NCBI GenBank assembly: GCA_015179125.1
Contig: WHVA01000459.1
Coordinates: forward strand, 1-64,000
Direction of reading: 5' to 3'
Length of the DNA: 64,000 nucleotides
Source: Gautieria morchelliformis
Taxonomy: Eukaryota > Basidiomycota > Agaricomycetes > Gomphales > Gomphaceae
The position numbers and the translations under genes were made by a program. The notes beneath the pieces are model-generated. The model made no database searches. It saw only the letters and a list, made by a program, of their open reading frames with translations, and had not been told where the DNA came from. Below are positions 11,358 through 22,300 of the stretch, in pieces. The first letter of the stretch is position 1. Each line of letters opens with the position of its first letter.

Positions 11358-11460
11358 GAGTGTTTTCGCTACCAATAGACATTATTAGCTCAACTGAATT
11401 GAACATATTAGGCACACCACTCAGTTGAGCTAATAATATCTATTGGTAGCGAAAACACTC
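11358..11460. repeat. near-perfect 40-bp inverted repeat (hairpin / MITE-like)
   Basis: The left arm 11358-11397 (starting GAGTGTTTTCGCTACC) and right arm 11421-11460 (ending GGTAGCGAAAACACTC) are reverse complements over about 40 bp with one or two mismatches, around a 23-nt loop. It lies just outside the PalI duplication, so it was not copied with it. No ORF is present; a foldback or MITE-like element fits. Confidence 0.88.
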
Positions 11461-11639
11461 AAGTTTTGAGTTACTAGTTTGAGTTACTTCGACGGGAGAA
11501 CGGGAGGGTAGACAAAAAATTGTCGGTGGAAAGAACGCTTGGGAAATACAAGGTTTTACTTGAGACAGTCAGGGTGGTGAGACAAGTGTTACTAAACATT
11601 TTGGGTCGCTCTGCAAGCCGCCCTGGGGCTGTCGAAGCA

Positions 11640-11875
11640 CGAGCTCAACCGCAGACGGTTCACGAAAGCGAGATGAGATGCTCTGTGGGCCGCCCTGGGG
11701 CTGTCAAGTGTCAACGCACGCCGGTCACTGCCTAGCCAACCGCGGACGGTTCACCAAGGCGGGATCTGGTTGCTAGCCAGCCGCGGACGGTTCACGAAGG
11801 CGAGATGAGATGGTCAGCGCATGCTGGCCGGACTCTCGTTGATTAGCGGCGTGAAAACCAGAGATTTGCACCGCA
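11640..11875 (+). repeat. dispersed repeat with CCGCGGACGGTTCACGAAG units
   Basis: Three imperfect copies of an ACCGC(G/A)GACGGTTCACGAAGGCGAGATGAGAT unit lie near 11648, 11738 and 11782. They are interleaved with two GCCGCCCTGGGGCTGTC copies and followed by GCGCATGCTGGC and a GTGAAAACCAGAGATTTGCA tail. The same unit and tail order recurs at 50735-50870. Confidence 0.8.
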
Positions 11876-12487
11876 ATGAAGAGTCCACGCGCTTGTCAGA
11901 CTCCTACCCAGCGCCCGCGTTATGGCACCTGCGTATATGGGTGTCTCACGGCTGAATCCGAGGAGAGTCCGAAACTTTAAGTCGCTCATAACTAGGGCTC
12001 GGCGCCGCACCCGTACACCGCCGTTCGAAACTGAGGTTGCGACGGCCTTCCAGCTAGTATGTTAGGAGGAGTCAACACCGGTCTACGGGAGCCGCGTGTG
12101 GAACCTCTCAGCTATGTTTGTAATAAAGTTAGCCTAGCCTTTCACAATGCTATAGCTTTTTCAACACTGTAGGAAAGATCGGAACTTAAATTCAGTTTCC
12201 AATGCACTTACATGGATTGTCCGTTCCAATTTGTACTTTTTTAGGGTTCCAGAAATTTACAAAAATACAGAACTTTTTTTCAGTACTAATTTGAACTACA
12301 AAGGTTCCAAAAAAATTTTTTTTGACTCATCGACGCAACACTTTTTAAGTTAGAAAATGAACTTTGTTTCTCCAAATTGATATAAAGTGTTCAATGGCTA
12401 ATGACTCGAGAAATGATAACCATGATAGCAGATTGCAAAGCACTGCAGAGATGATACACGTATCTGGGAAATTCGAAAACTATGCGG
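11876..12487. other. intergenic, AT-rich with degenerate GGTTCC/GGAAC words
   Basis: No gene is supported. From about 12160 to 12330 the sequence is A/T-rich, with recurring GGTTCC(A), GGAAC and runs of T or A, which suggests decayed repeat DNA. Confidence 0.35.
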
Positions 12488-12748
12488 CTAGTCATCATCT
12501 TCCGGCTCTGGATTGACGAAAACAGTGCAAGCGAGGTCCCCGCTGCGATCGATGATTCCCCACTCATTTCCACGCTGGACTCGCCCCACGACACCATCAC
12601 GGTCAATGTCAATGTTGCTACCAGTGCCTGCACCACCGAGATCACCAGATCCATGTTCTTCACGATCCGATTCCAATGAGCCGAGAGCAAGTGCTGCCTC
12701 GACAGCTTGACAATGACGGATATGTTGCCTAGGACCTAGGAGCTTCAT
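12488..12748 (-). pseudogene. coding remnant with GRVQRGNEWGIIDRSGD motif
   Basis: A minus-strand frame ends in VVGRVQRGNEWGIIDRSGD followed by an acidic tail and a stop at 12488-12490. Nearly the same C-terminus (VVGRVRRGNEWGIVDRSGD) closes the plus-strand frame at 49845-50078. I recall similar tails on proteins of basidiomycete DNA transposons but cannot confirm the family. The N-terminal part does not match the other copy, so this is probably the last exon or a relic of a repeated gene. Confidence 0.45.
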
Positions 12749-12947
12749 GCAGGTAGGAATGCATCTGCAGGGCTCTTTGCCAGCAATGGGAGGAAGCGAG
12801 CAGGCCGGCGCTAGTACAGTACTTGGGGCAAATGAAAATCCTCAAGTCAGTTGAATCTCCGTTCATTAGGTAATCCTTAATTTTTAGATTGTACCACCAG
12901 CTTCCCACCACTCACAGACTCATTCCTCGGACTCGACACTGAACACA

Positions 12948-13807
12948 ATGGTGAAGAAGTCTAAATCCAATCAAATTCCACTGGAGTGGACATGTAAGTT
13001 CCAACTTTTCTTGGTGTCTTAAGGCCGTGTTTTGACCCTCCCACAATATTCCAGCCTACAGCCTTGCCACACTGCATAGATATCTTTCACAAACTCTATG
13101 CTCAGGGTGTAGACCCTAGAACCCTGTTGCCACCCACAGTCCCAGGTAAAGCCTAAAATTGATTTTGCATGCATATACTCGTTTTTTTTTCATTTATCTC
13201 TAGCCGGCGCTGATCCCTCCCCTGCAGAAGAAACCCCAGATACCTCTATTGAAGCCGCTTCAGCCCCCCTCTTCCCATCAGATACCCCCAATTTAACCAC
13301 TACCTCTGTCAGTGCCGCCCAGCCCATCAGCACAGTCCGACATCCCAGCTGCCCCTCTTGCCACCATCATCCCGGCTGCTGCTTCCATAGAGGTGCACAT
13401 GCTCAGGAAGAAACGGCTGTGAGTTCGAGAATTCATTCTTTCGATCATCACAAATTAATTATCCACATTTCGATAATGTCACCACTTAGGCCAAATGCAA
13501 CAACATTGCCATGGTGAGCGCTCTCTAATATCACGCGATCTTTATGACTTAGTATTCTCTCATCAGGAACCAGTACCACCGGTGCAGCCACCCAGGAAAC
13601 AGGTGAGTTAGATATCTACAAAATACCCAACCTAACTAATAAAATGCCGCGTGTATAGAGCACATGGGTTTCCAAGCCGTCTAAAAAAGTCTGTGAGGTA
13701 TGCCTACCCCATCTCATATTATCATTCTCGGGAATAGGACACATACTAATCATGCTCACTAGATGGACGAGAATGTCATCTCTGCATCCAAAACCAAGAA
13801 CAAGTGA
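12948..13807 (+). CDS. small unrecognised gene, seven exons incl. 24-45 nt exons, 162 aa
   Basis: Exons at 12948-12993, 13062-13145, 13204-13418, 13490-13513, 13567-13602, 13659-13697 and 13763-13807 sum to 489 nt and close in frame (162 aa). The last four exons are only 24, 36, 39 and 45 nt and all are phase 0. The N-terminus is basic (MVKKSKSN). A short helical part ends AQGVDPRTLLPP, then a Ser/Thr/Pro-rich region holds a CPSCHHHPGCCFH cluster that could bind metal, and a Lys-rich tail follows. The layout (short helix with G-DP-T, acidic/Pro-rich middle, small Lys-rich exons) resembles the minus-strand gene at 48534-49254. Function unknown. Confidence 0.55.
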
Positions 13808-14555
13808 GACTCACGCGGCCACCATCCATGCTATTTCAATATCCATTCTTGCCACTCGTACGTGGCACTCGCCCCACTATTTCCACTCATGCATGGCACT
13901 CATCCCACTCTCTTTACACTGTTTGCATTCGCCCCATTCCACTCGCGGCACTCGCCCTTGACCCTCAGCTCTCGCATTGGCGCAGGCACTTGTCTCTCGC
14001 GCATAGCTTATTGAACTCTCAACTCGCATCAGCCCCAGCTTGTTATCGCATTCAGCTCTCCATCATTCCCATTCCCATTCACAATATGCTCTTCACTCAC
14101 AGAGTCGCATGCCCCAAGACATGGCTTGGTGGCATTGTACAGTCCATAATTAGGAAAATCCCCCCTCTGTAATTAGTTGTTACTGAACTTTAGAGTCAAT
14201 GAACACTTTTGTTCAGTTCTAAAATACCTGAATTAAAGTTCCGATGGAACTGCCCTTCAGTGCAACTATGCGCACCAAGTGACATTGATACTACTAGATT
14301 TCAGTACGTGACAAACATGGCAGCAAGGTATCTGCGTACTTAAGATCAGTTCTCTGGAACTGTTTTATGAGTTCCGAGGGAACTGATTTTCAGGGGCCGC
14401 TCTTCCTGCAGTGTCAAACCTCTCGCACGCTGTATCTGTGTACCGGGTAAGACTGCATTGTGGCATCATAGGCCACTTGTCAACCTTTGCAGAACGTTGA
14501 CCGCTGTGGTTCAGACTGTCTCCAGCATGAGGTGACACATCTATTGGGAGCAGGT
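13808..14555. other. pyrimidine-rich tract and spacer, no gene
   Basis: From 13820 to about 14100 the plus strand is C/T-rich, with recurring CACTCGCCC and CTCTCGC words. The minus strand near 48000-48205 has a comparable tract behind the related small gene. The rest is unremarkable, with GTTCCGA-GGAACT words like those near 12200. Confidence 0.4.
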
Positions 14556-14868
14556 TTGCTAGCGAGCACGTAGGTTCGCAGAACATTTATATTAGGCCAT
14601 AGCAACTAGGCCACTAAGGTGCTGCTGGAGCTTTTCCAGTGGCCCTGTATCAGCTGATTTCCCGGTCTGAATAATCTGGTTCAAAGGCCTGTATTGCGCC
14701 GCAGACATGCATTTGCTAGTGAGCACACAGCTTCTCAGAGCGTTCAGATCAGGTGATAGGAAATAGGCAACTAAGGAGCTGTTGGGGATTTTCCAGGGGC
14801 ACTATATCAGCTGAAACAATGGACTGAATAATGCAGTTCAAAGGCATGTATTGTGCCATAGATAGATA
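14556..14868 (+). repeat. ~157-bp tandem repeat, two diverged copies
   Basis: Units begin TTGCTAG[CT]GAGCAC at 14556 and 14713. They share TATCAGCTGA, a CTGAATAAT block and GTTCAAAGGC.TGTATTG. The units differ by small indels and many substitutions, so the duplication is older than the one at 3321. Confidence 0.75.
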
Positions 14869-15125
14869 CAGTGGCATGTTGGTAATATGGCTTGATTGAA
14901 GCATTAGCTCCCTATCCGTGAGCTCAACGCCTCCAGATCCTTCATCGCAGTAGTTGGGTATACTGTAGCCGCACGACCAATGGCTCAACGATATTTTGGG
15001 TGACACGGCACTTCCATCAGGACAATGGCTCAATGTTCCACATGATGTGTGACACACCCGATATGGCTCCTTGCCTTGCTTAGACTTGTATAAAATTTAC
15101 AGCGCCATTTTTTTCTACAGTACTT

Positions 15126-15278
15126 ATGTCCAAAACCCTTGGAAAAAGAAAGCGACAAGTCACGGAGAATGAGGAGAGCATAAGTAACTCGGCAAAAAAA
15201 GTGGGGAAAGGGGAGCAGACTGAGGCCAAAGATCGACCGAGACTCAAGAGGCAGGGGAATGCGCAAAAAATAGCCTAA
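15126..15278 (+). CDS. small basic ORF, 50 aa
   Basis: An ATG opens a 50-codon frame that is strongly basic, with GKRKRQV near the N-terminus and PRLKRQ near the end. It could be a first exon with a nuclear localisation signal or a chance frame. No partner exon was found. Confidence 0.25.
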   Translation: MSKTLGKRKRQVTENEESISNSAKKVGKGEQTEAKDRPRLKRQGNAQKIA

Positions 15279-15640
15279 TCAGCTCTACCAAAATTTGTTC
15301 TGGATGGAGCATCAAAATCCATTGTAAGCAGCTATTATGTGAGTACAGCCTACAGTATAAATGTTGATGTTTTTGGGTTTGCAAGCAGTGTCAAGTCATC
15401 AGCATATCAAGTAACCGTGCCGTGACTTACAAGTACAGTAGTTTACATGTATTTGTCCCATCCATTTGTAACTCACCACAACACCAAGTCGGTGCTGTCC
15501 CCTTCCCTTGTGTCCTCTCTCCTCTCTCCTCGAAAATTCCAACAATAAATACTTATATCTTACCATGACTCAACCAACTGGATGAAGGCTCAGATGCCAC
15601 CGTGACACGTTACAAGCACCCAAAATGGCTTGGCCCAAGG

Positions 15641-16023
15641 CACTGCGAAAAGGATGAAATTCACAATATGGAAATACATGATGAAACACATTCTTTACAT
15701 TTAGTACATACATGGTTCTCAAAATTGCCCATACATGTCTAAAACTTTTTGTTACATGTGTGTATTAGAGGGTTTTGGAAAACTTTATGTTTTCTGGAAT
15801 GTTCTAGAGACCAGGCATCATGCAGAATACCCTGATCTTCACGCCTCCTAGTGTCTAAAACATTCCAGAAAACATAAAGTTTTCCAAAATGCTCTAATAC
15901 ATATGTGGAACAAAAGGTTTTAGACACGTATGGGCAATTTTGAGAACTGTGTGTGTACTAAAAGTAAAGAATGTTTTTTCATCACATATTTCCAAATTGA
16001 GACTTTCATCCTTTTCGCAGTGA
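15641..16023. repeat. foldback element, ~150-bp inverted arms
   Basis: CACTGCGAAAAGGATGAAA at 15641 returns as its reverse complement at the right edge (TTTCATCCTTTTCGCAGTG, to 16023). In between, the arms pair over most of their length, for example CCAGAAAACATAAAGTTTTCC against GGAAAACTTTATGTTTTCTGG. The centre is near 15832, and arm divergence is roughly 10-15% by eye. There is no transposase, so this is a non-autonomous MITE or foldback. Confidence 0.88.
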
Positions 16024-16129
16024 GGGGTGTTATTGAGCCATTGGTCATGCGGCTACAGTATCACGTTCTCATCCTGCGGGTGCTTGAAATCTTCCTGGTC
16101 AACCAGGAGATTCATTTTCATCTGCCTGA

Positions 16130-16600
16130 GCAATGGTTAGTCCACACCCAAATGTCAACACTGTGACCACTCACTCAACCAATGCTTCCTTGCCCGCATA
16201 CGTGATCTCCCATTCCCGTAACATCTTGTCAATGGTCAGCCACATCTTGTCTGGTGCAGCCTCAGAGTCCCGGAGAGCAGTACACTGTGATCAAACCAGG
16301 TGTGAGCAAGTGGAAGTCCGAAGATGAAACCTATGACCAAACTTGCCAGGAATGTGAGGTGCATCTGAATGTGTGCGGTCACTGACAGCTTGGCCTTCGA
16401 CTTGAATATGATGGCATGTCTGAGGGCGGCAATGTGGGAATCAGAGCAGGGACAGTCTTCTTTCAAAGTGCAAGACATCTGTGATGAGCATGTGTTAACA
16501 ATAGAGGCTGCTGCAACAGCTTTACACAAACTCACCTACATTTTGATGAGGTTCCGAGCATTCATGAGGTGAGTGGCAATAGCAGAGTGAACTATCTTCA
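16130..16600 (-). pseudogene. unresolved coding fragments
   Basis: On the minus strand one stretch reads as LRDSEAAPDKMWLTIDKML and neighbouring pieces have GT..AG-like borders, which suggests exons of a gene lying downstream of the foldback element. I do not recognise the family and could not fix a start or stop. Confidence 0.25.
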
Positions 16601-16749
16601 TTTTGTGGGCTTCTTTCTCAGGTGGGAGAGTGCTTATAGCTAGGTGGATGCTCACAACTTTTTATTACCTGTAGCTTCACCCATTTTATTCTCAGATTAT
16701 AGAAAAGAAGAGGATGAAAGTACATGCCAATCTTATTGTTGGGATATAA

Positions 16750-17192
16750 ATAATTTTACTTTTGTCCCTCCCCGAGCGGCGGCTCCACCGACGAGAACAC
16801 CAATTCTTATTTTTATGCCTCTTCTTATTTTTTCTACCCACTTTTAATATACACTATATCATTATAACTATTCATATATATTACAAATATCTACACAACT
16901 ACTATTACTCCATATTGTAGTCTAATACTCTCTCATTATAACTAGTCATACTAATACTCCTACTCATATCTAATAGAAGTATCTCTCCAAGTATCTGTTA
17001 CTCTATTGTGTAGTCTAATGCTCTCTCATATGTATATATATCTTCGAGATGTTTAAATATATACAGAATCATCTAATAACATCTATTATTCCCCTTATAA
17101 ATACTACTATATATTCCTATATGTTGTTATTAATACTCTTATAATGTATATTATATACTCATATATGCTGTATCACATGACCATTATGATTA
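16750..17192 (-). repeat. AT-rich dispersed repeat (LTR-like), copy 1
   Basis: The reverse complement of this stretch matches 63550-64000. Shared blocks run from CTCCACCGACGAGAACACC, through long TATATA and CTAATACTC words, to ATATGCTGTATCACATGACC at the right end. Outer borders resemble TG..CA but no matching target duplication was seen. It may be a solo LTR or an AT-rich part of a larger element. Confidence 0.75.
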
Positions 17193-18230
17193 TCCTCCCT
17201 TGTGATCAGTGACAAGGGTGAACCTTTGTCCTAGAAGTTTATCATCCCATTTCATGAGAGGCTTGAGCACGGTGATTGTCTCATGCTTGTAAGTCCTGTA
17301 GTGTGTCAAGATTGGATTTTAGGCATTAATATTGTGTATTAGTGAACACAGTGAATGCCCGAATGACTTGTGCGATCAAGTGTGTAGTTTGGCAAACAAC
17401 GTCAAGCCAGTAAAGGTTTAGAAGGTGTAAGAGGGCTACCCGAATGGGGCTCGCCCTATCTACAGTCGTAGTGAAATAGCCCATGAGACTTGATGATGAA
17501 ATGTACAAGGTCTTATGGAAAGGTTGTCTAGTAGTAACAATCCTTTCACCAGCGAAGGTGCTCCTTCGGAGCCCTTCACCAACAGCACCAATTTTTAAAA
17601 TATATGTCAAATTCAAAATGATTTAATAAATGATCTCTGTTGCTCAGCGGCTGGGACTGCTATGTTTGTCTCGTCGCTGTGTGCTGACTAAGCTCGGCGA
17701 GGCGCATCCGTCAGTGATGGATGCTGGTTATGTGACCATGTCGATGGAAGAATGAGTTCGATCTAAAGAACAAGTATCTCAAAAGGCTTCGCTTTTGAGA
17801 TAGTTTAGAGTAGGCAATGATAATAGACTCTCAACGAAGATTTAGAGAAAAGTATCAAAAACTAAGCTCTGTAGCTATCAAACAAGTCTACCGTTACTTC
17901 AGGGGGCGAAACAGTAATTTCTGGATGATCCATTCGTACATTTGTGGTAGCTATTTATACTATAATAGTGATGACTACCCATGTTCAGGATACTGAGTGG
18001 ATGGATCGAAAAACTGTGTGTAAATAAAGGGGTGACTGTTTGTAGTCATAAAGTCATATAAAAGATGGGGATATTCACAGGGGGGATAGGCTTTGGAATA
18101 GAGCCTTTTATCTGCTATACAAAGCTCCTGTCTACATGGTGTTAGGATAATAGTCAGTTGGACGTGTCATGGAGTACAATAGAAAAAAGAGCTATATTTC
18201 TCTTGTGCAACATAAATACTGCCCTTGGCG
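17193..18230. other. no gene; contains a small hairpin
   Basis: No convincing coding sequence. A perfect stem TATCTCAAAAG / CTTTTGAGATA with a 6-nt loop lies at about 17775-17802, inside otherwise ordinary intergenic DNA. Confidence 0.4.
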
Positions 18231-18443
18231 ATGGAGCCGCCATCTCTGTGCCTCTTCTGTGGGGCAGCTAATCGAGCATGTGTATTTGGAATGATGTTCT
18301 GTGGTCATTCCCTAATGTCTGGTGCTCCTGCGCAGTCTGTGTACCTCTGCAGCATTTGGTGCCTGCACCTCCTTGGTGCCTGTGGCCTGGCGCCTGTCGA
18401 CGTCATGGCCAATGCCATCTGCCAACAGGCACGCTATCTCTGA
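18231..18443 (+). CDS. Cys-rich hydrophobic ORF, 70 aa
   Basis: An ATG-started frame of 70 codons is rich in Cys and hydrophobic residues (LCLFCGAANRAC, MMFCGHSL, CSIWCLHLLGACGL). It resembles neither a signal peptide with a mature domain nor a known metal site. It lies in repeat-rich DNA between two retroelement zones and may be chance. Confidence 0.2.
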   Translation: MEPPSLCLFCGAANRACVFGMMFCGHSLMSGAPAQSVYLCSIWCLHLLGACGLAPVDVMANAICQQARYL

Positions 18444-19339
18444 TCGGCCACGCATGGCCAATGCCGGTATTCAATGTTCCTGTATCTTATCTGATCGATA
18501 GATAAGATAGCTGTTGATCATGATATTTATCTGGCACTTGCGCGTGCTGATATCTATGATGTCGTGAGCATCGTTTCCATTCTTTAATAAATTCTTTTTG
18601 CTCTTTTGTTAGTCTCTTTATATGTATAAGGTGATTTAAATAGTATAGTTGCGTTTATCACAACACCAATAATGGTATGAAGACTAAAGTAGTGAAGGTA
18701 AAGTATGGAACTCACCAGTGGTGCTCAAGTCCTCCTATGGCTTAAGATAGTACTCTATAGAAGAGGGCTTAAGACAATAGTCACAGTGAGGTCAAGTTTT
18801 GCACAAGATAGACATATGATAATTGAACTGCAGAATATACATGCGAATGTAAACTACTTATACCAGATGCTCATCTGATATCAGCGAATAGTAAAGAGGC
18901 CATTGTGAGTCAGGGTTGGATAGGGGTGCGCAGTCAAGATACAAATAGATGAAACACATATACAATAGAGGAAAGGAGGAGTGTGAATGTGAAACAATAG
19001 GGGGAGAGAGGACAAATGTATCTATGTAAGAAAACACCCCTTGAGACCTGCATACATGTTACCCTGCACAGACTCTTGGTCTGCTGGGTTGATCCCACAC
19101 GATCTACAGGTAGGACATCCCACGAATGCATCCCAGCCATAGGAACACCCAAAGGGGGTCGGGTTGGGAATGTGATGGGGCCAGTGATGAACCATCACGC
19201 CGGGTAAAGGATGTTGATCGTGTTTGATGGTGTGCCTACTGGCGAATGATGCGAGTAGCAAATGGTCATTCAGTGAATCTGGCGAAGAGCGAATGGAGCA
19301 AACATAGAGGTGGAGTGATGAAAGTAAAATGTGGATAGC
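18444..19339. other. intergenic or decayed element sequence
   Basis: No gene is supported. From about 18950 onward, minus-strand frames may belong to the decayed gypsy element to the right, but no diagnostic motif is visible there. Confidence 0.3.
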
Positions 19340-22300
19340 TGGATACAAGAAATAAATGAGTCATGGCATAGTGTTGCTGAGAAATGCTAAACTTCTTTGA
19401 CAAGAAGCCAGCTGGCCGACAGGTCTTCCAGTCGGGGCATTGACCGTAGACTGCACCGACACCAGCTTTTGATCTGTTGGTGATAACCCAGATGGGTTCT
19501 GGGATCTGTGCATCAATTGGATGCAGGATTGGGGCCTTACAGGCCAGTGCCTTGATGCTTTGCCAGCATTTGTCAAGTGGGGTCCATTCAAATGGACGGT
19601 TGTTACGTGCGCAGCCTGACAATGGGGTTGTGTATGCGCTAACATCTGGCATGTAGTCTGCCAGGTATTGTACCAGTCCAAGGAAACACTGGACGTTGTT
19701 ATCGGTGGCCTTCGCCATTAATGAATGCGCTGCATTTTGTCCTCGTCGGCGTGTACATCTTGGCCATCAATGATATGGCCAAGGCACTCCATTCTTATGG
19801 AATAGAGATCAACCTTTTCCTTGCTTAGGAAAAGGTGGTTCTTCCTCAGTCTGTCAAAGACTATGTGTAGGTGATCCTTGTGCTCCTGTATCAAGAGCGA
19901 GAATATGAATATGTCGTCCATGTATACATGGAAGAAGCAACCTATGCAGAGATTGCTGTCATCAGCCGTTGGAATGTCAATGGTGCATTGCAATCACCCA
20001 TTTGTATCACTTGGCTCCTGAAGGTGCCAAGGATCGTAGCAAAGGCTGCCTTTGCTACATGATCCGGATGAATCTGAATCTGCTCATATGCTTCGGACAT
20101 ATCGAGTTTAGTGTGATATCAACAGCGAGCCATGTCGCTGCAGATGATATCTTGATCTGGGAAGGGCATAACGTCCTTCACAATGTTCTCATTCTGCTGT
20201 TGCAGATCAAAAACAGTCTGCAGTGTACCATTATTCTTTGGCACGCATAGCATGGGTACTGCCTGTTGTGCGACTGCTGGTATCCACCACTTTGCAGTGG
20301 TGTATCTCTCTATCTTTGCGGAGATTTCCTCATGGAAGTGTTCAGGGCATTTTGGTAGGCTATTGTCAGTGATCTTCTCCATCCATTCCTCATGGAGGCA
20401 AGGGATGTCATCATCCGTGAGGATGACAATGGCTCGCTTTGTTATGATAATCAAGTAACGACAGTAATGACATCATCAGAATCCATATCTAAGACACACT
20501 GACGAAACCGAACCACACGCTTCCCAAAACCCATGCCCACGTCCACACTCAGACACATAAAGATATCCCCGAACCCCCTGACTCGCATACACACGACGCC
20601 GGACCAATACATTATCACGCACACGTACAGGGCACGCCAAGCCGGTCGCCATCACATTACATATGTCAATCCCATCAATCTCGATCGAGGGACCAACCCA
20701 AGGCGCAGATCCCCGCTTAGGCACCAATTCAGATGCAGTCAAGACACGATATGCATCCGATCGTCCCTGAGCGGCTTCGACCGCAGCTCCACGATTTCTC
20801 TTATATATCACACACATGTCCCTCCACACCACCGCCTTGTGCACAACAAACTCTTAGTATTCCCTTGTACCATTCACTTGAGGGTTCGCCCCGGACTCCA
20901 CACCACATCCCCCTATATTCCTGCGTCACAAATCGCACGTATCGCGTCGACGCCAAGTCTTTTCCCAGTAGTCAAATAGTACCGACGAATGTAATTGTTA
21001 AGTATGAATAACAGTAGTTTTACCTCCCCATCGTCTCGAGATTTCCAACCGAAACAGTTACCATAGTATACGTACTTCTCTCAGCAATCAGGCCTCTATT
21101 CGATTCAGCTTCCCTTGAAGCTTGAATCACATCTCTATACGAAACCCAAACACATACACTGTAACTCTTATCACGCTTGGATGCCATTAGGCGCTGTGTG
21201 CTTCTGTTAGGTCCCGCAGCACGCAGGACCACCTTCCTTTTTCCCATTGCTTTCACTGTCAGGTGAGATCGCCTCTCCCTACTATTGTAGGGAGAGCTCA
21301 AGGACGAGTCGTTATGTGACTTGTCCTCCTGGCTTCAATGAGTCAGGTTAGACTTCAGTTCCAGGGTGATCCTGTTCACCCTTGGCCCCTTGCCTTCGCT
21401 CAGCGTTTCATTATCGTCAAACAATACCGTGCCAGTGGGGATTATCTCGCTCCCTATGCGGGTTGTCCCTGGACTTGAGAAGTCCAAGGTGATGCCAAAT
21501 CTCCTCAGGAATGGTGTCACCAAGATCACGTCATAATATTTGACATTGGCTACGTTGAAGTGCTTGTCATAGGTTTCACAACCAAATTTAATAGTCATGT
21601 TCATTCCATAATTGATTGTGGAGTGACTGCTAATTTCAGTGCAATTGGCTGATCCAGGGCAAATGTTTTTATCCCTGTGGCACGTGTGAACTCAGGGGAT
21701 AGTAGTGCCCCTTCACTCCCGCTATCAAGCAGGCAGTGGGCCTTTGTTGAAAGTACTGAAGAAACACTATATCACACCACCACCTTCACTACTACAGTCC
21801 CTAACAGGAAACAGAGTCAACTACCCACATCCGAACACGCATACACTCACCCAACCCATCTCCGAGATCGCCGAGCTCCAGCACACACGTTCGAACCTAC
21901 CCAATCCACGCATCCGATCAGTCCGATGATATAAGAACACGTACCACATGCTACCACAGTCCAGATCACCCCTATCCATCTTGTACAAGTACGCCGAGCC
22001 CGCTCCCAAGAGCTACACCTCATATGATCATGTGACTCAATCAAGGGACATGACACGACGAGTCAACCCTGCATATAACTCGACTACATCCCCTATCTTT
22101 CTTGAAACCTGTTTTCCTTTCTCTAATATCATGCTTTACACTCTACCAAGTTCCACACACCAGTCGTACTTAATCCTAATCCCTCACATACGCTGTTCTC
22201 CCCATTTCACTTATTTTTTGTTCTCATTCTGTAGTGCACCAAGAACGCCAAGCTTCATTCCTCAACAGTTAAATACTTGACACTGTACGCTAGGATCAAT

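Noticed and set aside
15739-15927. Minus-strand 62-codon frame
   Set aside because: It lies wholly within the palindromic core of the foldback element.
20533-21011. Long plus-strand frames within the gypsy zone
   Set aside because: They mirror better minus-strand frames over the same DNA and consist of Thr/His/Pro/Arg-rich low-information sequence.
21677-22280. Plus-strand frames of 74-110 codons
   Set aside because: C-rich composition in non-coding DNA inserted in the gypsy fossil keeps several frames open; no motif is present.
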